This document shows, piece by piece, positions 48,425 through 60,751 of a DNA stretch of 64,000 nt; the first letter of the stretch is position 1, and every line of letters begins with the position of its first letter. The translations under genes were made by a program, and so were the position numbers. The notes beneath the pieces are model-generated. The model made no database searches, was not told the DNA's origin, and was given only the letters and a program-made list of their open reading frames with translations. The stretch comes from Geodermatophilus sp. TF02-6. Its GTDB lineage: Bacteria > Actinomycetota > Actinomycetes > Mycobacteriales > Geodermatophilaceae. Where the stretch lies: the NCBI RefSeq assembly GCF_003319115.1, contig NZ_QOHF01000018.1:1-64000 (forward strand), written 5' to 3'.

Positions 48425-49024
48425 ATGGGCAAGGTCATCGCGACGGCGTCGATGTCGCTGGACGGCTACATCGCCAAGCACGACGACACCATCGGCCGAT
48501 TGTTCGACTGGCTGCAGAACGGGGACGTCGAGTTCTCGACCGCGACGCCGGGGATGACCGTCCACCTGACCCCGCCCAGCGCCGCGTACTGGCGACGGCG
48601 GGCCGCCACGCTCGGTGCGATCGTCTGCGGCCGGACGCTGTTCGACTTCACCGACGGCTGGGGTGGGCGACACACCAAGGACGTGCCGGTCGTGGTCGTC
48701 ACCCACTCCGTGCCGACCGACTGGGTCGCCGCCCATCCCGACGCGCAGGTGTCCTTCGTGACCTCCGGGGTGGAGGCCGCCGTCGCGCGGGCGCAGGAGC
48801 TCGCCGGCGACCGGGTCGTCGAGGTCACCGCCGGGACCATCGCCCGGCAGTGTCTCGAGCTCGGGTTGCTCGACGAGGTGGCCGTCGACCTGGTACCGGT
48901 CGTCATGGGCCAGGGCCGCCCGTTCTTCGGCGAACTCTCCCTCGACGACGCCCTCCTGGGCGACCCCACGCTCAGCATCCAGGGTGACCGGGTCACCCAC
49001 CTGGTGTTCCCCGTACTGCGCTGA
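48425..49024 (+). CDS. Dihydrofolate-reductase-like (RibD C-terminal domain) protein
   Basis: 199 aa. KVIATASMSLDGYIAKHDDT, LGAIVCGRTLFDFTDGWGG, VVVVTHSVP and RVVEVTAGTIARQCLELGLL with DLVPVVMGQGRPFF are the family landmarks. AGGAGG lies 7-8 nt before the ATG. Third member of this family within 2.3 kb (one is deleted). Confidence 0.9.
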   Translation: MGKVIATASMSLDGYIAKHDDTIGRLFDWLQNGDVEFSTATPGMTVHLTPPSAAYWRRRAATLGAIVCGRTLFDFTDGWGGRHTKDVPVVVVTHSVPTDWVAAHPDAQVSFVTSGVEAAVARAQELAGDRVVEVTAGTIARQCLELGLLDEVAVDLVPVVMGQGRPFFGELSLDDALLGDPTLSIQGDRVTHLVFPVLR

Positions 49025-49125
49025 CCGCGCGCGGGAGCCGCTCGCGTTGGCCGACGCCACCCTCAGCGCCGCTCGACGACCTGCGTGCCCGGCCGGGACA
49101 CACCCCGTCGGCCGGTCCCGGGGAC

Positions 49126-49608
49126 TCAGGCGGTGGAGGCGTCCAGCGCGAGCCGCTGGCGAAGGTCGGCGACGTGGCCGCGAGCCGGGACGTCGTACCG
49201 GGCCAGCTCGACCCGCCCGTCCTCGTCCAGGACGAAGGTGCAGCGCAGCGGCCCGGTGACGGTCCGCCCGTCGATGCTCTTCTCTCCCCAGGCGCCGTAC
49301 GTCCGGTGCACCGCGTGCTCCTGGTCGGCCAGCAGCGGGAAGGTCAGCGACTGGTCCTGGCGGAACCGCTGGAGGTCGGCGGGCTGGTCCGGCGAGACGC
49401 CGATGACGGTGTAGCCGGCCGAGTCCAAGGACGCCAGGTTGTCCCGGAAGTCGCAGGCCTCGGCGGTGCAGCCCGGCGTTCCGGCGGCCGGGTAGAAGTA
49501 GAGGATCACCTTGCCCCCGCGCAGGTCTGTCAGGGAGACCTCGTCGCCGTCGGGGGTCGGCAGGGTGAAGTCGGGGGCCGGATCACCTGGTTGGAGCCGC
49601 GTCGGCAT
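49126..49608 (-). CDS. bcp: Peroxiredoxin, BCP/PrxQ type
   Basis: Thiol peroxidase, 160 aa. Peroxidatic and resolving cysteines in TPGCTAEACDFRD, five residues apart as in atypical 2-Cys BCP proteins. Also GDPAPDFTLPTPDGDEVSLTDLRG and LADQEHAVHRTYGAWGEK. Start ATG 49608 with GAGGAAG upstream. Convergent with the RibD-C gene. Confidence 0.93.
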   Translation of the reverse strand: MPTRLQPGDPAPDFTLPTPDGDEVSLTDLRGGKVILYFYPAAGTPGCTAEACDFRDNLASLDSAGYTVIGVSPDQPADLQRFRQDQSLTFPLLADQEHAVHRTYGAWGEKSIDGRTVTGPLRCTFVLDEDGRVELARYDVPARGHVADLRQRLALDASTA

Positions 49609-49740
49609 GGGTCTTCCTCCTCGGTGCACGGTGGCTGGCTTGGTGCATGGTGGCTGGCCGAACAGGTCGCCGTGGAACGGGCGAGGAGCTCCGCGGACGA
49701 CGGAGCGGCCCCGGTCGGGTCCGCTCCGTCGTTCCGGCGG

Positions 49741-51228
49741 TCAGTGGGTGGCTCGTGGGTTGGGCAGCCTGGACCGGGTCGGGGTGGGGTGGTCGGTGTC
49801 GGTGTGCTCGACGGCGATCCCCTCGGCGTCGCCCTCGAAGGTCGTGCCGATCGCCGGGGCCTCGGCGAAGATCGGCGCCTCCTCGGGCTGCCCGCGCCGC
49901 ACGTTGAACAGCAGGTTGAGCAGGATCGCGGTGATGGCGGCGGCGCTGATGCCGGAGTCGAAGACGACCTGGAACCAGCTCGGGAAGGAGTCGTAGAACT
50001 CCGGGACGGCGATGGGGATGATCCCCATCCCGATCGCGGCGGCGACGATCACCAGGTTGGCGTTGCCGTCGTAGTCCACCTTGGCGAGCGTGCGGATGCC
50101 GCTGGCGGCGACCGTGCCGAACAGCACCAGGCCGGCGCCGCCGAGGACGGGCAGGGGCACGAGCGCCACCAGCGCCCCGAGGACCGGGAACAGGCCCAGC
50201 AGGAACAGGATGACGCCGCTGACGGCGACGACGAACCGGCTCTTGATCCCGGTCACCGCGACCAGCCCGACGTTCTGGGCGAACGCGCTGACCGAGAAGC
50301 CGTTGAAGACGCCGGCGACGGTGGTGGCCAGCATGTCGGCCTGCAGACCACCGGTCACGTCGCGGCGGCCGAGCGGCTTGTCGACGACCTCCCCGATGGC
50401 CAGGATGTCCGCCGTCGTCTCGGTCATGATCACCAGCATCACGACGAGCATCGAGACGATGGCGCCCACGGCGAAGGTCGGGGTGCCGAAGTGGAACGGC
50501 TCGGTCAGCTGGAAGGCCGCGGCGTCCCCGATCCGGCCGAAGTCGGTGGCGGCGAACGGGATGGCCACCAGCGTGCCGAGCACCAGGCCGAGCAGGATCG
50601 CCACCCGGTTGAAGAAGCCGCCCAGGAAGCGGTAGATGAGCACGATGATCAACAACGTGGCCGCGGCCAGGCCGATGTTGCGCATCGAGCCGAACTCGGG
50701 GGTGTTCGCCGTTCCGCGCGCCCACCGGATCGCCACCGGCAGCAGGGACACCCCGATCACGGTGATCACCGTGCCGGTGACCACCGGGGGGAAGAACCGC
50801 AGCAGCCGGGTGAAGAACGGTGCGATGAAGAAGGCGATGGCGCCGGCGACGATGAGCGCTCCGAAGATCGCGCGCAGCCCCGCCTCGCCGCCCAGCGGTG
50901 CCCCGATGGCCAGCATCGTCGAGACGGCCGCGAACGACGTCCCCTGCACGAGCGGGAGGCGGGCGCCGATCCGCCACACCCCGATGGTCTGCAGGAGCGT
51001 GGCCAGGCCGGACATGAACAGCCCGGCGCTGATCAGGTACGTGGTCTGCTGCGGGGTGAGCTCGAGCGCGGTGCCGATGATGAGCGGTACCGCCACCACC
51101 CCGGCGTACATGCTGAGCACGTGCTGCAAGCCGTAGGCCACCATCGGTCCGGGCGGCAGCACCTCGTCCACCGGGTGCACGCCGGCCTTGGTCGCCCCGG
51201 CGTGCTTCCTCTTGTTCCACAGGGCCAT
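49741..51228 (-). CDS. NCS2 family purine (urate/xanthine) permease
   Basis: 495 aa, about 12-14 membrane segments. Typical NCS2: YGLQHVLSMYAGVVAVPLII near the N-terminus, QGTSFAAVSTM, TETTADILAIGEVV and SAFAQNVGLVAVTGIKSRFV (the QN-containing signature region). It is the last gene of the leftward urate operon, 33 bp after uricase, so urate or xanthine is the likely substrate. Confidence 0.92.
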   Translation of the reverse strand: MALWNKRKHAGATKAGVHPVDEVLPPGPMVAYGLQHVLSMYAGVVAVPLIIGTALELTPQQTTYLISAGLFMSGLATLLQTIGVWRIGARLPLVQGTSFAAVSTMLAIGAPLGGEAGLRAIFGALIVAGAIAFFIAPFFTRLLRFFPPVVTGTVITVIGVSLLPVAIRWARGTANTPEFGSMRNIGLAAATLLIIVLIYRFLGGFFNRVAILLGLVLGTLVAIPFAATDFGRIGDAAAFQLTEPFHFGTPTFAVGAIVSMLVVMLVIMTETTADILAIGEVVDKPLGRRDVTGGLQADMLATTVAGVFNGFSVSAFAQNVGLVAVTGIKSRFVVAVSGVILFLLGLFPVLGALVALVPLPVLGGAGLVLFGTVAASGIRTLAKVDYDGNANLVIVAAAIGMGIIPIAVPEFYDSFPSWFQVVFDSGISAAAITAILLNLLFNVRRGQPEEAPIFAEAPAIGTTFEGDAEGIAVEHTDTDHPTPTRSRLPNPRATH

Positions 51229-51261
51229 CGGTCCTCCTCCTCGGTCAGCGGGTCGGTGTGG

Positions 51262-52140
51262 TCACCAGCCCTGACCGGGGTCGAAGGCCAGACCCGGGTC
51301 GGGGGCGTCGTCGCGGCGGACGGTGGCCTCGATCAGGCCGTACGGCCGGTCGTCGGCGTGGAAGACCTCGCCCGCGTTGTCCAGCCCGAAGCGATCCAGG
51401 TCGTAGACGAAGTGGTGCTTGTTCGGGGCGGAGAAGCGGATCTCGGCGATCTCCGGCTGGCTCTCCAGCGCCGCCGTGCCCATCTCGAACAAGGTGTGCT
51501 GCAGCGCCAGGCTGTGGTGGCCGGCGAAGGTGTCCTGCAGGGCCTGCAGGACACCGTCGTAGGACTTGCCCCAGTCGACGTCCTCGCTGGTGTGGTACCA
51601 CTGCGCGAGCAGCGACGTGGCCACGATGCGGTCGTGGGTGGGCTCCAGCGTCGTGTACTCGTCCTCGATGTAGCCCCAGAACTCCGCGTCGGTGGTCTTG
51701 AGCACGACCAGGTCCTTGACGCCGGAGACCACCCAGGTGGTGGAGCCGTCGTAGGTCACCGTCGCCGTGCGGACGTAGCGGCCGTCGCGGACGAAGGCGT
51801 GCGGGTTGCCCAGCCGCGCCCACGGGTACATCTCCAGCTTCACCCGCGCCCGGTGGATCGTCTCGGTGTTGTCCACGAAGTGGCGGGCCAGCCGGATGCC
51901 GAACGACTCCGGCTGCGCGACGACGTCGTCCTCCTTGGCGAAGGCGAACACGGTGTTCTTCTGCGTGTCCGTCGGCAGCACCGGTGCGTTGTCGCCGGTC
52001 AGGTGGGGCGGGTCCTGGTCGCCGGAGAGCGCGACGCTGACGTTGTAGTCGACGATCTCGTGCGGGTCGCTGTCGCGGAAGACCCGGACGACCCGGTTCT
52101 CCGCCTTGCCGTACTGGTTGTGCCCGAGCACGACTGCCAT
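51262..52140 (-). CDS. pucL: Urate oxidase (uricase)
   Basis: Cofactor-free oxidation of urate to 5-hydroxyisourate. 292 aa with the two T-fold halves. VVLGHNQYGKAENRVVRVFR holds the catalytic Lys; LPTDTQKNTVFAFAKE carries the active-site Thr; SLLAQWYHTSEDVDWGKSYD and SAPNKHHFVYDL complete the pattern. ATG 52140, with GAGGAG 8 nt upstream, is preferred to the ATG 9 nt earlier. The bifunctional N-terminal decarboxylase of Bacillus PucL is absent here and encoded separately. Confidence 0.96.
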   Translation of the reverse strand: MAVVLGHNQYGKAENRVVRVFRDSDPHEIVDYNVSVALSGDQDPPHLTGDNAPVLPTDTQKNTVFAFAKEDDVVAQPESFGIRLARHFVDNTETIHRARVKLEMYPWARLGNPHAFVRDGRYVRTATVTYDGSTTWVVSGVKDLVVLKTTDAEFWGYIEDEYTTLEPTHDRIVATSLLAQWYHTSEDVDWGKSYDGVLQALQDTFAGHHSLALQHTLFEMGTAALESQPEIAEIRFSAPNKHHFVYDLDRFGLDNAGEVFHADDRPYGLIEATVRRDDAPDPGLAFDPGQGW

Positions 52141-52160
52141 GGGGATCACTCCTCGTGTGT

Positions 52161-52502
52161 CTAGGAACCTCGGTAGGTGGAGAAGGCGTAGGGGGACAGC
52201 AGCAGCGGCACGTGGTAGTGCCGCTCGGTGGTGACCTCGAAGCAGATGACGACCTCGGGGTAGAACCCGCGCTGTCCGGAGCCGGCGAAGTAGCCGGCGG
52301 TGTCAAAAACGAGCCGGTGGACGCCGGGTTCCAGTCCGGCCGGCGTGAGGTCACGCACGCGGCCGTCGCCGTCGGTCCTGGCGTCGGCGACCGGGGTCCA
52401 GGGGCCGGGCGGTCGACCGCCGCGTCGCTCCAGGCGGACGGCGACGTCGACGGCCGGGTCTCCGGTGACCGCATCGAGCACGTGGGTGGACAGGGAGCTC
52501 AC
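52161..52502 (-). CDS. pucM: 5-Hydroxyisourate hydrolase (transthyretin-like)
   Basis: Second step of urate degradation. 113 aa. LSTHVLDAVTGDPAVDVAVR contains the catalytic His and the family signature, with GFYPEVVICFEV, ERHYHVPLLLSPYAFSTY and the diagnostic C-terminal YRGS. GTG start after GAGGAGG. Lies 20 bp upstream of uricase in the same operon. Confidence 0.95.
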   Translation of the reverse strand: MSSLSTHVLDAVTGDPAVDVAVRLERRGGRPPGPWTPVADARTDGDGRVRDLTPAGLEPGVHRLVFDTAGYFAGSGQRGFYPEVVICFEVTTERHYHVPLLLSPYAFSTYRGS

Positions 52503-52575
52503 GGCCCCTCCTCGCTGGCGCTCGTCGGCACTGCTCGCAGTGCTGCTGTGCTCCTGGGTGAGCTCGCACGCTCGC

Positions 52576-53097
52576 TCACGTCTCGAGCAGCTTCTCGACC
52601 CGGAGGCGGGCGATCTGCCCCAGTTGTTCGCCCACCTCGCGCCGCTCGGTCGCGGGGTCGTTGCGCAGGCGACGGCGGGCCTCGGCGAGCATCTCCACCG
52701 GGGACCGGCCGGCCGCCCGGATGAGGAACACCCGGCCGAAGCGCTCCTCGTAGGCGAGGTTGGCCGCACGCAGCTCTGCGCGCGTCCGGTCGTCGCTGTC
52801 GCTGACCGATGCCTGCTCCTGCCGAGACCAGCGGGCCTCGGTGCTCCCACCGCTCGCACGGTCGCCGATCCGGGGGTGCGCGGACAGCGCCTCCTCGAGG
52901 TCCGCGTCGCTGAGCTCACGACAGGCGAGCTCGGCGGTGTCGAGCAGGGCCTCCCTGCTGCGGTACGGGCGGCCGGCGGCGAGCCGGGACACCCAGGTGG
53001 TGCTGGCGCAGCACACGCTCAGCGCCTGCCGCGCCGTGTCGGCGGGCGAGGTGTTGAAGCGGTCGAGGGCTGCGTCGCTGACCGGCTGCGCTTCCAT
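52576..53097 (-). CDS. uraD: OHCU decarboxylase
   Basis: 2-oxo-4-hydroxy-4-carboxy-5-ureidoimidazoline decarboxylase, third step, giving S-allantoin. 173 aa. AHPRIG holds the catalytic His; LAAGRPYRSREALLDTA, ELRAANLAYEERFGRVFLIR and ERREVGEQLGQIA are family features. First gene of the leftward operon; two palindromic operators lie 14-50 bp upstream of its ATG. Confidence 0.94.
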   Translation of the reverse strand: MEAQPVSDAALDRFNTSPADTARQALSVCCASTTWVSRLAAGRPYRSREALLDTAELACRELSDADLEEALSAHPRIGDRASGGSTEARWSRQEQASVSDSDDRTRAELRAANLAYEERFGRVFLIRAAGRSPVEMLAEARRRLRNDPATERREVGEQLGQIARLRVEKLLET

Positions 53098-53110
53098 GGA
53101 CCACCTCGGT

Positions 53111-53146
53111 TTTCGTATGTCGAAACAACCCTTTCGCTGGCAGAAA
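53111..53146. promoter_or_regulatory. Two IclR-type operators upstream of uraD
   Basis: TTTCGTATGTCGAAA (53111-53125) and TTTCGCTGGCAGAAA (53132-53146), centres 21 bp apart, i.e. two helical turns. The same 15-bp pattern recurs at 54193-54252 and 57089-57103. The adjacent gap to 53378 (about 230 bp) shows no gene. Confidence 0.7.
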
Positions 53147-53378
53147 GGTATGCGTGACCCACCGCACAGTCAAGGGGGTTCTGCAGCGCTTCTCCGGCGA
53201 CCGGTGGCCGCTGCCGACGGCGACAGGCGCCGCAGCGGCGTCCCGAGCGTGGCGGTCGGCGTCACGGCCGGCGCCGAGCGCTCGGCGTTCAGCGCAAGAC
53301 CCCTCACCGGGTCGGTGCCCGAGGGGTGCAGCCTCCTCGAGCAGGAGGCGTGGAGGAGGGTGCTGGACGAGCCGAGGG

Positions 53379-54134
53379 CTACTCGGCCATGTCCGCGGCG
53401 AGGCGCTTGCTCGCCTCGGTCAGCAGCGGGATGGCCCGGTCGACGAGCGCGGGCGTCATGCGCCCGGCCGGTCCGGAGATGGACATCGCCATCCGCAGGT
53501 GGGGAGCGTCCACCGGAACGGCGACGCAACGCACACCGACCTCCTGCTCACCTTCGTCCACCGCGTAGCCGTCCTGCCGGATCTGGTGCAGCGCGGCGAT
53601 GAGGGTGTCGGGATCGGTGATGGAGTGCGATGTCTGACCCGGCATCCCGGCGCGCGCCATCAGGGCGCGCACCTCGTCGTCGGGCAGCAGGGACAGGACG
53701 GCCTTGCCCACGCCGGTGGAGTGCAGGTTCACGCGGCGGCCCACCTCGGTGAACATCCGCATGGAGTGGGTGGACGGGACCTGGCCGAGGTAGACGGCGC
53801 GGTCACCGTCCAGGGCGGCCAGGTTCGCCGACTCGCCCAGTTCGGCGACGAGCCCTTGCAGCACCGGCCGGGCCCGAGTGCCGAGCATGGCCCCGGCGAC
53901 CTCCCCGAGCGGGATCAGCCGAGAGCCGAGGGCGTAGCGGCGGTTGGGCAGCTGCTGCATGTAGCCCCGGTCGACGAGGGTGCGCGCCAGCCGGTAGACC
54001 GTGGGTAGGGGGACGCCGGACGCCACGGCGATCTCGCTGAGGGGCATCTGCCCGCCGGCGCCCGCCAGGATCTCGAGGACGTCGAGGACCCGGGAGACCG
54101 ACTGGACCCCGCCGGACGGTGCAGCGTCTGTCAT
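53379..54134 (-). CDS. IclR-family transcriptional regulator of the ureide/glyoxylate cluster
   Basis: 251 aa. Winged helix-turn-helix (about 10-70: SRVLDVLEILAGAGGQMPLS, PLPTVYRLARTLVDRGYM) and C-terminal IclR effector domain (STGVGKAVLSLLPDDEV, GVRCVAVPV). AllR, GclR and PucR-type regulators sit in such clusters and several respond to glyoxylate or allantoate; the ligand here is not known. It lies between the two divergent catabolic arms. ATG 54134 preferred over TTG 54143. Confidence 0.9.
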   Translation of the reverse strand: MTDAAPSGGVQSVSRVLDVLEILAGAGGQMPLSEIAVASGVPLPTVYRLARTLVDRGYMQQLPNRRYALGSRLIPLGEVAGAMLGTRARPVLQGLVAELGESANLAALDGDRAVYLGQVPSTHSMRMFTEVGRRVNLHSTGVGKAVLSLLPDDEVRALMARAGMPGQTSHSITDPDTLIAALHQIRQDGYAVDEGEQEVGVRCVAVPVDAPHLRMAMSISGPAGRMTPALVDRAIPLLTEASKRLAADMAE

Positions 54135-54192
54135 CTGGGCCAACCTCTCACGTGCGGCGGATCATCTCAGTCTACCCAAGCAGCGCCGCGGT

Positions 54193-54252
54193 TTTCGTCC
54201 AGCGAAATACTTGCTCTCTCGTATGGTGAAACCTTACGTTCGCCTACCGAAA
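54193..54252. promoter_or_regulatory. Three IclR-type operators upstream of malic enzyme
   Basis: TTTCGTCCAGCGAAA (54193-54207), TCTCGTATGGTGAAA (54217-54231) and GTTCGCCTACCGAAA (54238-54252). Centre spacings are 24 and 21 bp. They occupy the divergent promoter region between the regulator and the malic enzyme gene, so both could be controlled. Confidence 0.68.
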
Positions 54253-54273
54253 GCCAGCATCGAGGAGGACATC

Positions 54274-55668
<1,395 letters not shown>

Positions 55669-55729
55669 CCCGGCCGGCCCAGCCGGCCGCGTGCACCGCC
55701 CCGTGCGGTGCGAGGAGAGGAGCACGCAG

Positions 55730-56986
55730 ATGACCCGAGTCAGCGACCAGCTCGCCGACCTGCTCGACCAGCACCTGGCCGAGGCCGACCGGGAACTGCA
55801 GGTCCGCTATCCCGGCGATCCCGGCACCCGGCAGCCGGTGCACACCGTCTACGTGCCCGCCGACCGGTTCACCGCCGAGACGCCTGCCCAGTGGGGCCGG
55901 GCGGCGCGCGAGCTGCTCGACCGCCAGGCGCCCACGGCAGCCGCACTCGCCGAGGCCACCGAGATGCCCACGACCCTGGTCGGTGAGGTCTACGACCGGG
56001 TGCGGGACAAGCTGATCGGCGAGCCGGTCGAGGACCTGCGGGTCGACTTCGAGGACGGCTACGGGCACCGCCCGGACGAGGAGGAGGACCGCGCGGCTCG
56101 AGAGGGGGCCGCCGCGCTCGCCGCCGCCGCCCACCGCCCCGGCGCCCCGCCGTTCCTCGGCATCCGGTTCAAGAGCTTCGAGGCGCCGACCCGCAGGCGA
56201 GGCCTGCGCACCCTCGACCTGGTCCTGGAGGGCCTGCTGTCGGCCGGCGACCTCCCGGCCGGTCTGCTGCTGACCCTGCCCAAGGTCACCTCCGTGGCGC
56301 AGGTGGCCGCGATGGTCGACGTCTGCGCCCGGCTGGAGCAGGCCCACGGGCTGCCCGCAGGGCGGCTCCGCTTCGAGATCCAGGTGGAGACCCCGCAGGC
56401 CGTGCTGGGCGGCGACGGCACCGCCACGGTCGCGCGCATGATCACTGCCGCGGCCGGGCGCTGCACCGGGCTGCACTACGGCACCTATGACTACAGCGCC
56501 GCCCTGGGGATCGCGGCGGCGCAGCAGAGCCTGGACCACCCCGCTGCCGACCACGCCAAGGCGGTGATGCAGCTGGCCGCCGCCGGCACCGGCGTCCGGT
56601 TGTCCGACGGCTCGACCAACGTGCTGCCCGTGGGGGAACGAGACCGCGTCCACGCCGCCTGGCGGCTGCACGCCCGCCTCGTCGAGCGCTCCCTGCGGCG
56701 CGGCTTCTACCAGGGGTGGGACATGCACCCGGGTCACCTGCCGACCCGCTACCTGGCGACCTACGCCTTCTTCCGCCGGGACCTGCCGTCGACCGCCGAG
56801 CGCATCCGGGCCTACCTCGGCCGGCGCGAGACCGACGTCATGGACGAGCCGGCGACTGCGCAGGCGCTGGCCGGCGCGGTGCTGCGAGGCCTCGACTGCG
56901 GCGCCGTGACCGCCGAGGAGGTCGTCGAGGCCACCGGCGCCGATCGCGGACAGCTGGAGGTCCTGGCGCGGCGCGTCACCGCCTGA
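55730..56986 (+). CDS. DUF6986 HpcH/CitE-fold aldolase-lyase-like protein
   Basis: 418 aa. TIM-barrel features of the HpcH/HpaI/CitE group: LRVDFEDGYGHRPDEEED, LTLPKVTSVAQVAAMVD, FEIQVETPQAVLG (metal Glu) and GLHYGTYDYSAALGI. The C-terminal VERSLRRGFYQGWDMHPGHL recalls the malate-synthase catalytic end. Activity unknown. Between malic enzyme and the glyoxylate genes, a glyoxylate + acetyl-CoA condensation is a reasonable hypothesis; the cluster has no ordinary malate synthase. ATG 55730 after GAGGAGAGGAG. Confidence 0.82.
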   Translation: MTRVSDQLADLLDQHLAEADRELQVRYPGDPGTRQPVHTVYVPADRFTAETPAQWGRAARELLDRQAPTAAALAEATEMPTTLVGEVYDRVRDKLIGEPVEDLRVDFEDGYGHRPDEEEDRAAREGAAALAAAAHRPGAPPFLGIRFKSFEAPTRRRGLRTLDLVLEGLLSAGDLPAGLLLTLPKVTSVAQVAAMVDVCARLEQAHGLPAGRLRFEIQVETPQAVLGGDGTATVARMITAAAGRCTGLHYGTYDYSAALGIAAAQQSLDHPAADHAKAVMQLAAAGTGVRLSDGSTNVLPVGERDRVHAAWRLHARLVERSLRRGFYQGWDMHPGHLPTRYLATYAFFRRDLPSTAERIRAYLGRRETDVMDEPATAQALAGAVLRGLDCGAVTAEEVVEATGADRGQLEVLARRVTA

Positions 56987-57088
56987 TCGCTCATCGGCGC
57001 GGCGCCCAGCCGCGCGCGCCCATCACCCCGGCACCCCGCCGGTCGGAGGACGCCCTGTGGTTGACGCCACAGACCTACCCGGCTAAGC

Positions 57089-57103
57089 TTTCGTCTAGCA
57101 AAA
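57089..57103. promoter_or_regulatory. IclR-type operator upstream of hyi
   Basis: TTTCGTCTAGCAAAA, one mismatch from the palindromic consensus, 32 nt before the hyi ATG. Confidence 0.55.
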
Positions 57104-57134
57104 GAAAACATCCACGATGTGAAAGAGCTTCTCG

Positions 57135-57956
57135 ATGCCGACCGCTCGCTACGCCGTCAACCTCTCCATCCTGTTCACCGAGCTGCCCCTGCTGGACCGT
57201 CCGGCGGCGGCCGCCGAGGCCGGTTTCGGCGGCGTGGAGTTCTGGTGGCCGTTCGCCACCGCCGTCCCCGGTGACCGGGACGTCGACGCGTTCGTGCGGG
57301 CGGTGGAGGACGCCGGGGTGTCCCTGGTGGGCCTGAACTTCTTCGCCGGCGACATGCCCGCCGGCGACCGGGGCCTGGTGTCCTGGCCGGCCCGGTCGGC
57401 GGAGTTCGTCGACAACGTCGACGTCACCGTGGGCATCGGCGAGCGGCTCGGCTGCCGGGCCTTCAACGCCCTGTACGGCAACCGGGTCGACGACGCCACC
57501 CCGGACGAGCAGGACACCCTCGCCGTGGAGAACCTGGCCCGCGCTGGCCAGGCCGCGGCGCGCATCGGCGGCACCGTGCTCGTCGAGTCGGTCAGCGGCG
57601 CCCCCCGCTACCCGCTGCTGACCGCGCAGGACTCGATCGACGTCATCGACCGGGTCGCACGGGAGACCGACGTGACCGACCTCGGCTTCCTCTGCGACCT
57701 CTACCACCTGGCGGTCAACGGCGACGACCTCGACCAGGTGATCGACATCTACGGCCCGCGCGTGGCACACGTCCAGATCGCCGACCACCCCGGTCGCCAC
57801 GAGCCCGGCACCGGGGCGCTCGACCTCGATCACTACCTCGGCAAGCTCACCGCCGCCGGCTACGACGGCTGGATCGCACTGGAGTACAAGCCGCGCGGCG
57901 CCAGCGCCGACAGCTTCGACTGGCTGCCCCGCGAGCGTCGCCGACCGGCGGCCTGA
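57135..57956 (+). CDS. hyi: Hydroxypyruvate isomerase
   Basis: Interconverts hydroxypyruvate and tartronate semialdehyde. 273 aa, xylose-isomerase-like TIM barrel. RYAVNLSILFTELPLLDRPA, GVEFWWPF, VSLVGLNFFAGDMPAGDRG, CRAFNALYGNR, FLCDLYHLAVNGDD and ADHPGRHEPGTG are typical of Hyi. Starts 148 bp after the DUF6986 gene with its own operator. Confidence 0.94.
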   Translation: MPTARYAVNLSILFTELPLLDRPAAAAEAGFGGVEFWWPFATAVPGDRDVDAFVRAVEDAGVSLVGLNFFAGDMPAGDRGLVSWPARSAEFVDNVDVTVGIGERLGCRAFNALYGNRVDDATPDEQDTLAVENLARAGQAAARIGGTVLVESVSGAPRYPLLTAQDSIDVIDRVARETDVTDLGFLCDLYHLAVNGDDLDQVIDIYGPRVAHVQIADHPGRHEPGTGALDLDHYLGKLTAAGYDGWIALEYKPRGASADSFDWLPRERRRPAA

Positions 57957-58012
57957 GCCGGTCCCCCGCACCGATCAGCCCCCGTTCGCCCCCCACCGAG
58001 AGAGGAACAGCC

Positions 58013-58897
58013 ATGACGACCGTCGCGGTCATCGGCCTCGGGATCATGGGCGGCCCGATGGCCGCCAACCTACTCAAGGCCGATTACGACGTGGTCGGCT
58101 ACAACCGCAGCCGGCAGAAGGTGGACCAGCTCGTCGCCGCAGGTGGCCGCGGCGCCGCCGACGTCGCCGAGGCCGTCCGCGACGCCGACGTCGTCCTGAC
58201 GATGCTGCCCGACTCCCCGGACGTCGAGGCCGTCGTCCTCGGCGAGGGCGGGATCCTGGAGGCGGCCAAGCCGGGCACGCTGCTCATCGACGCCAGCACC
58301 ATCCGCCCCGACGTGTCGGTGCGGCTGGCCGAGGCGGCCGGGGCCCGGGGCATCCGGGCGGTCGACGCGCCGGTCTCCGGCGGCGAGGTCGGAGCCATCG
58401 AGGGCACGCTGTCGATCATGGTCGGTGGGGACGCCGACGACGTGGCCGCCGCACGGCCGGTCCTGGAAGCGGTCGGCTCCACCATCGTGCACGTCGGCCC
58501 GGCCGGCTCCGGGCAGACGGTCAAGGCGGCCAACCAGCTGATCGTGGCCGGCACCATCGAGCTGGTCGCCGAGGCGCTGGTCTTCCTCGAGGCCCACGGC
58601 GTGGACACCCAGGCCGCCGTCGAGGTCCTCGCCGGCGGGCTGGCCGGCAACCGGATCCTCGACCGCAAGGCCGCCGGCATGATCGCCCGCGAGTTCCGCC
58701 CCGGCTTCCGCGTGGACCTGCACCACAAGGACCTGGGCATCGTCACCAGCGCCGCCCGGGAGGCCGGCGTCGCCATCCCGGTCGGCGCGCTGGTCGCCCA
58801 GCTGATGGGCGCGCTGCGCGCGGAGGGCCACGGCTCCCTCGACCACTCCGCCCTGCTGCTGCTGGTCGAGCAGCTCTCCGGCCGCAGCACCAGCTGA
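58013..58897 (+). CDS. glxR: 2-Hydroxy-3-oxopropionate (tartronate semialdehyde) reductase
   Basis: Reduces tartronate semialdehyde to D-glycerate. 294 aa, beta-hydroxyacid dehydrogenase family. Cofactor GLGIMGGPMAANLL, substrate-binding DAPVSGGEVGAIEGTL, catalytic-helix AGSGQTVKAANQLIV (Lys) and HHKDLGIV. Between hyi and gcl, as in the E. coli glyoxylate cluster. Confidence 0.95.
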   Translation: MTTVAVIGLGIMGGPMAANLLKADYDVVGYNRSRQKVDQLVAAGGRGAADVAEAVRDADVVLTMLPDSPDVEAVVLGEGGILEAAKPGTLLIDASTIRPDVSVRLAEAAGARGIRAVDAPVSGGEVGAIEGTLSIMVGGDADDVAAARPVLEAVGSTIVHVGPAGSGQTVKAANQLIVAGTIELVAEALVFLEAHGVDTQAAVEVLAGGLAGNRILDRKAAGMIAREFRPGFRVDLHHKDLGIVTSAAREAGVAIPVGALVAQLMGALRAEGHGSLDHSALLLLVEQLSGRSTS

Positions 58898-58951
58898 GCC
58901 CCGCTCCCATCCACTTCCCGGGCCCCGCAGGGGCCGAGACAGGAGAGACCC

Positions 58952-60751
<1,800 letters not shown>

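Noticed and set aside
53155-53378. Possible small gene between uraD and the IclR gene
   Set aside because: Open frames exist on both strands, but none has a ribosome-binding site, sensible composition or a recognisable motif.
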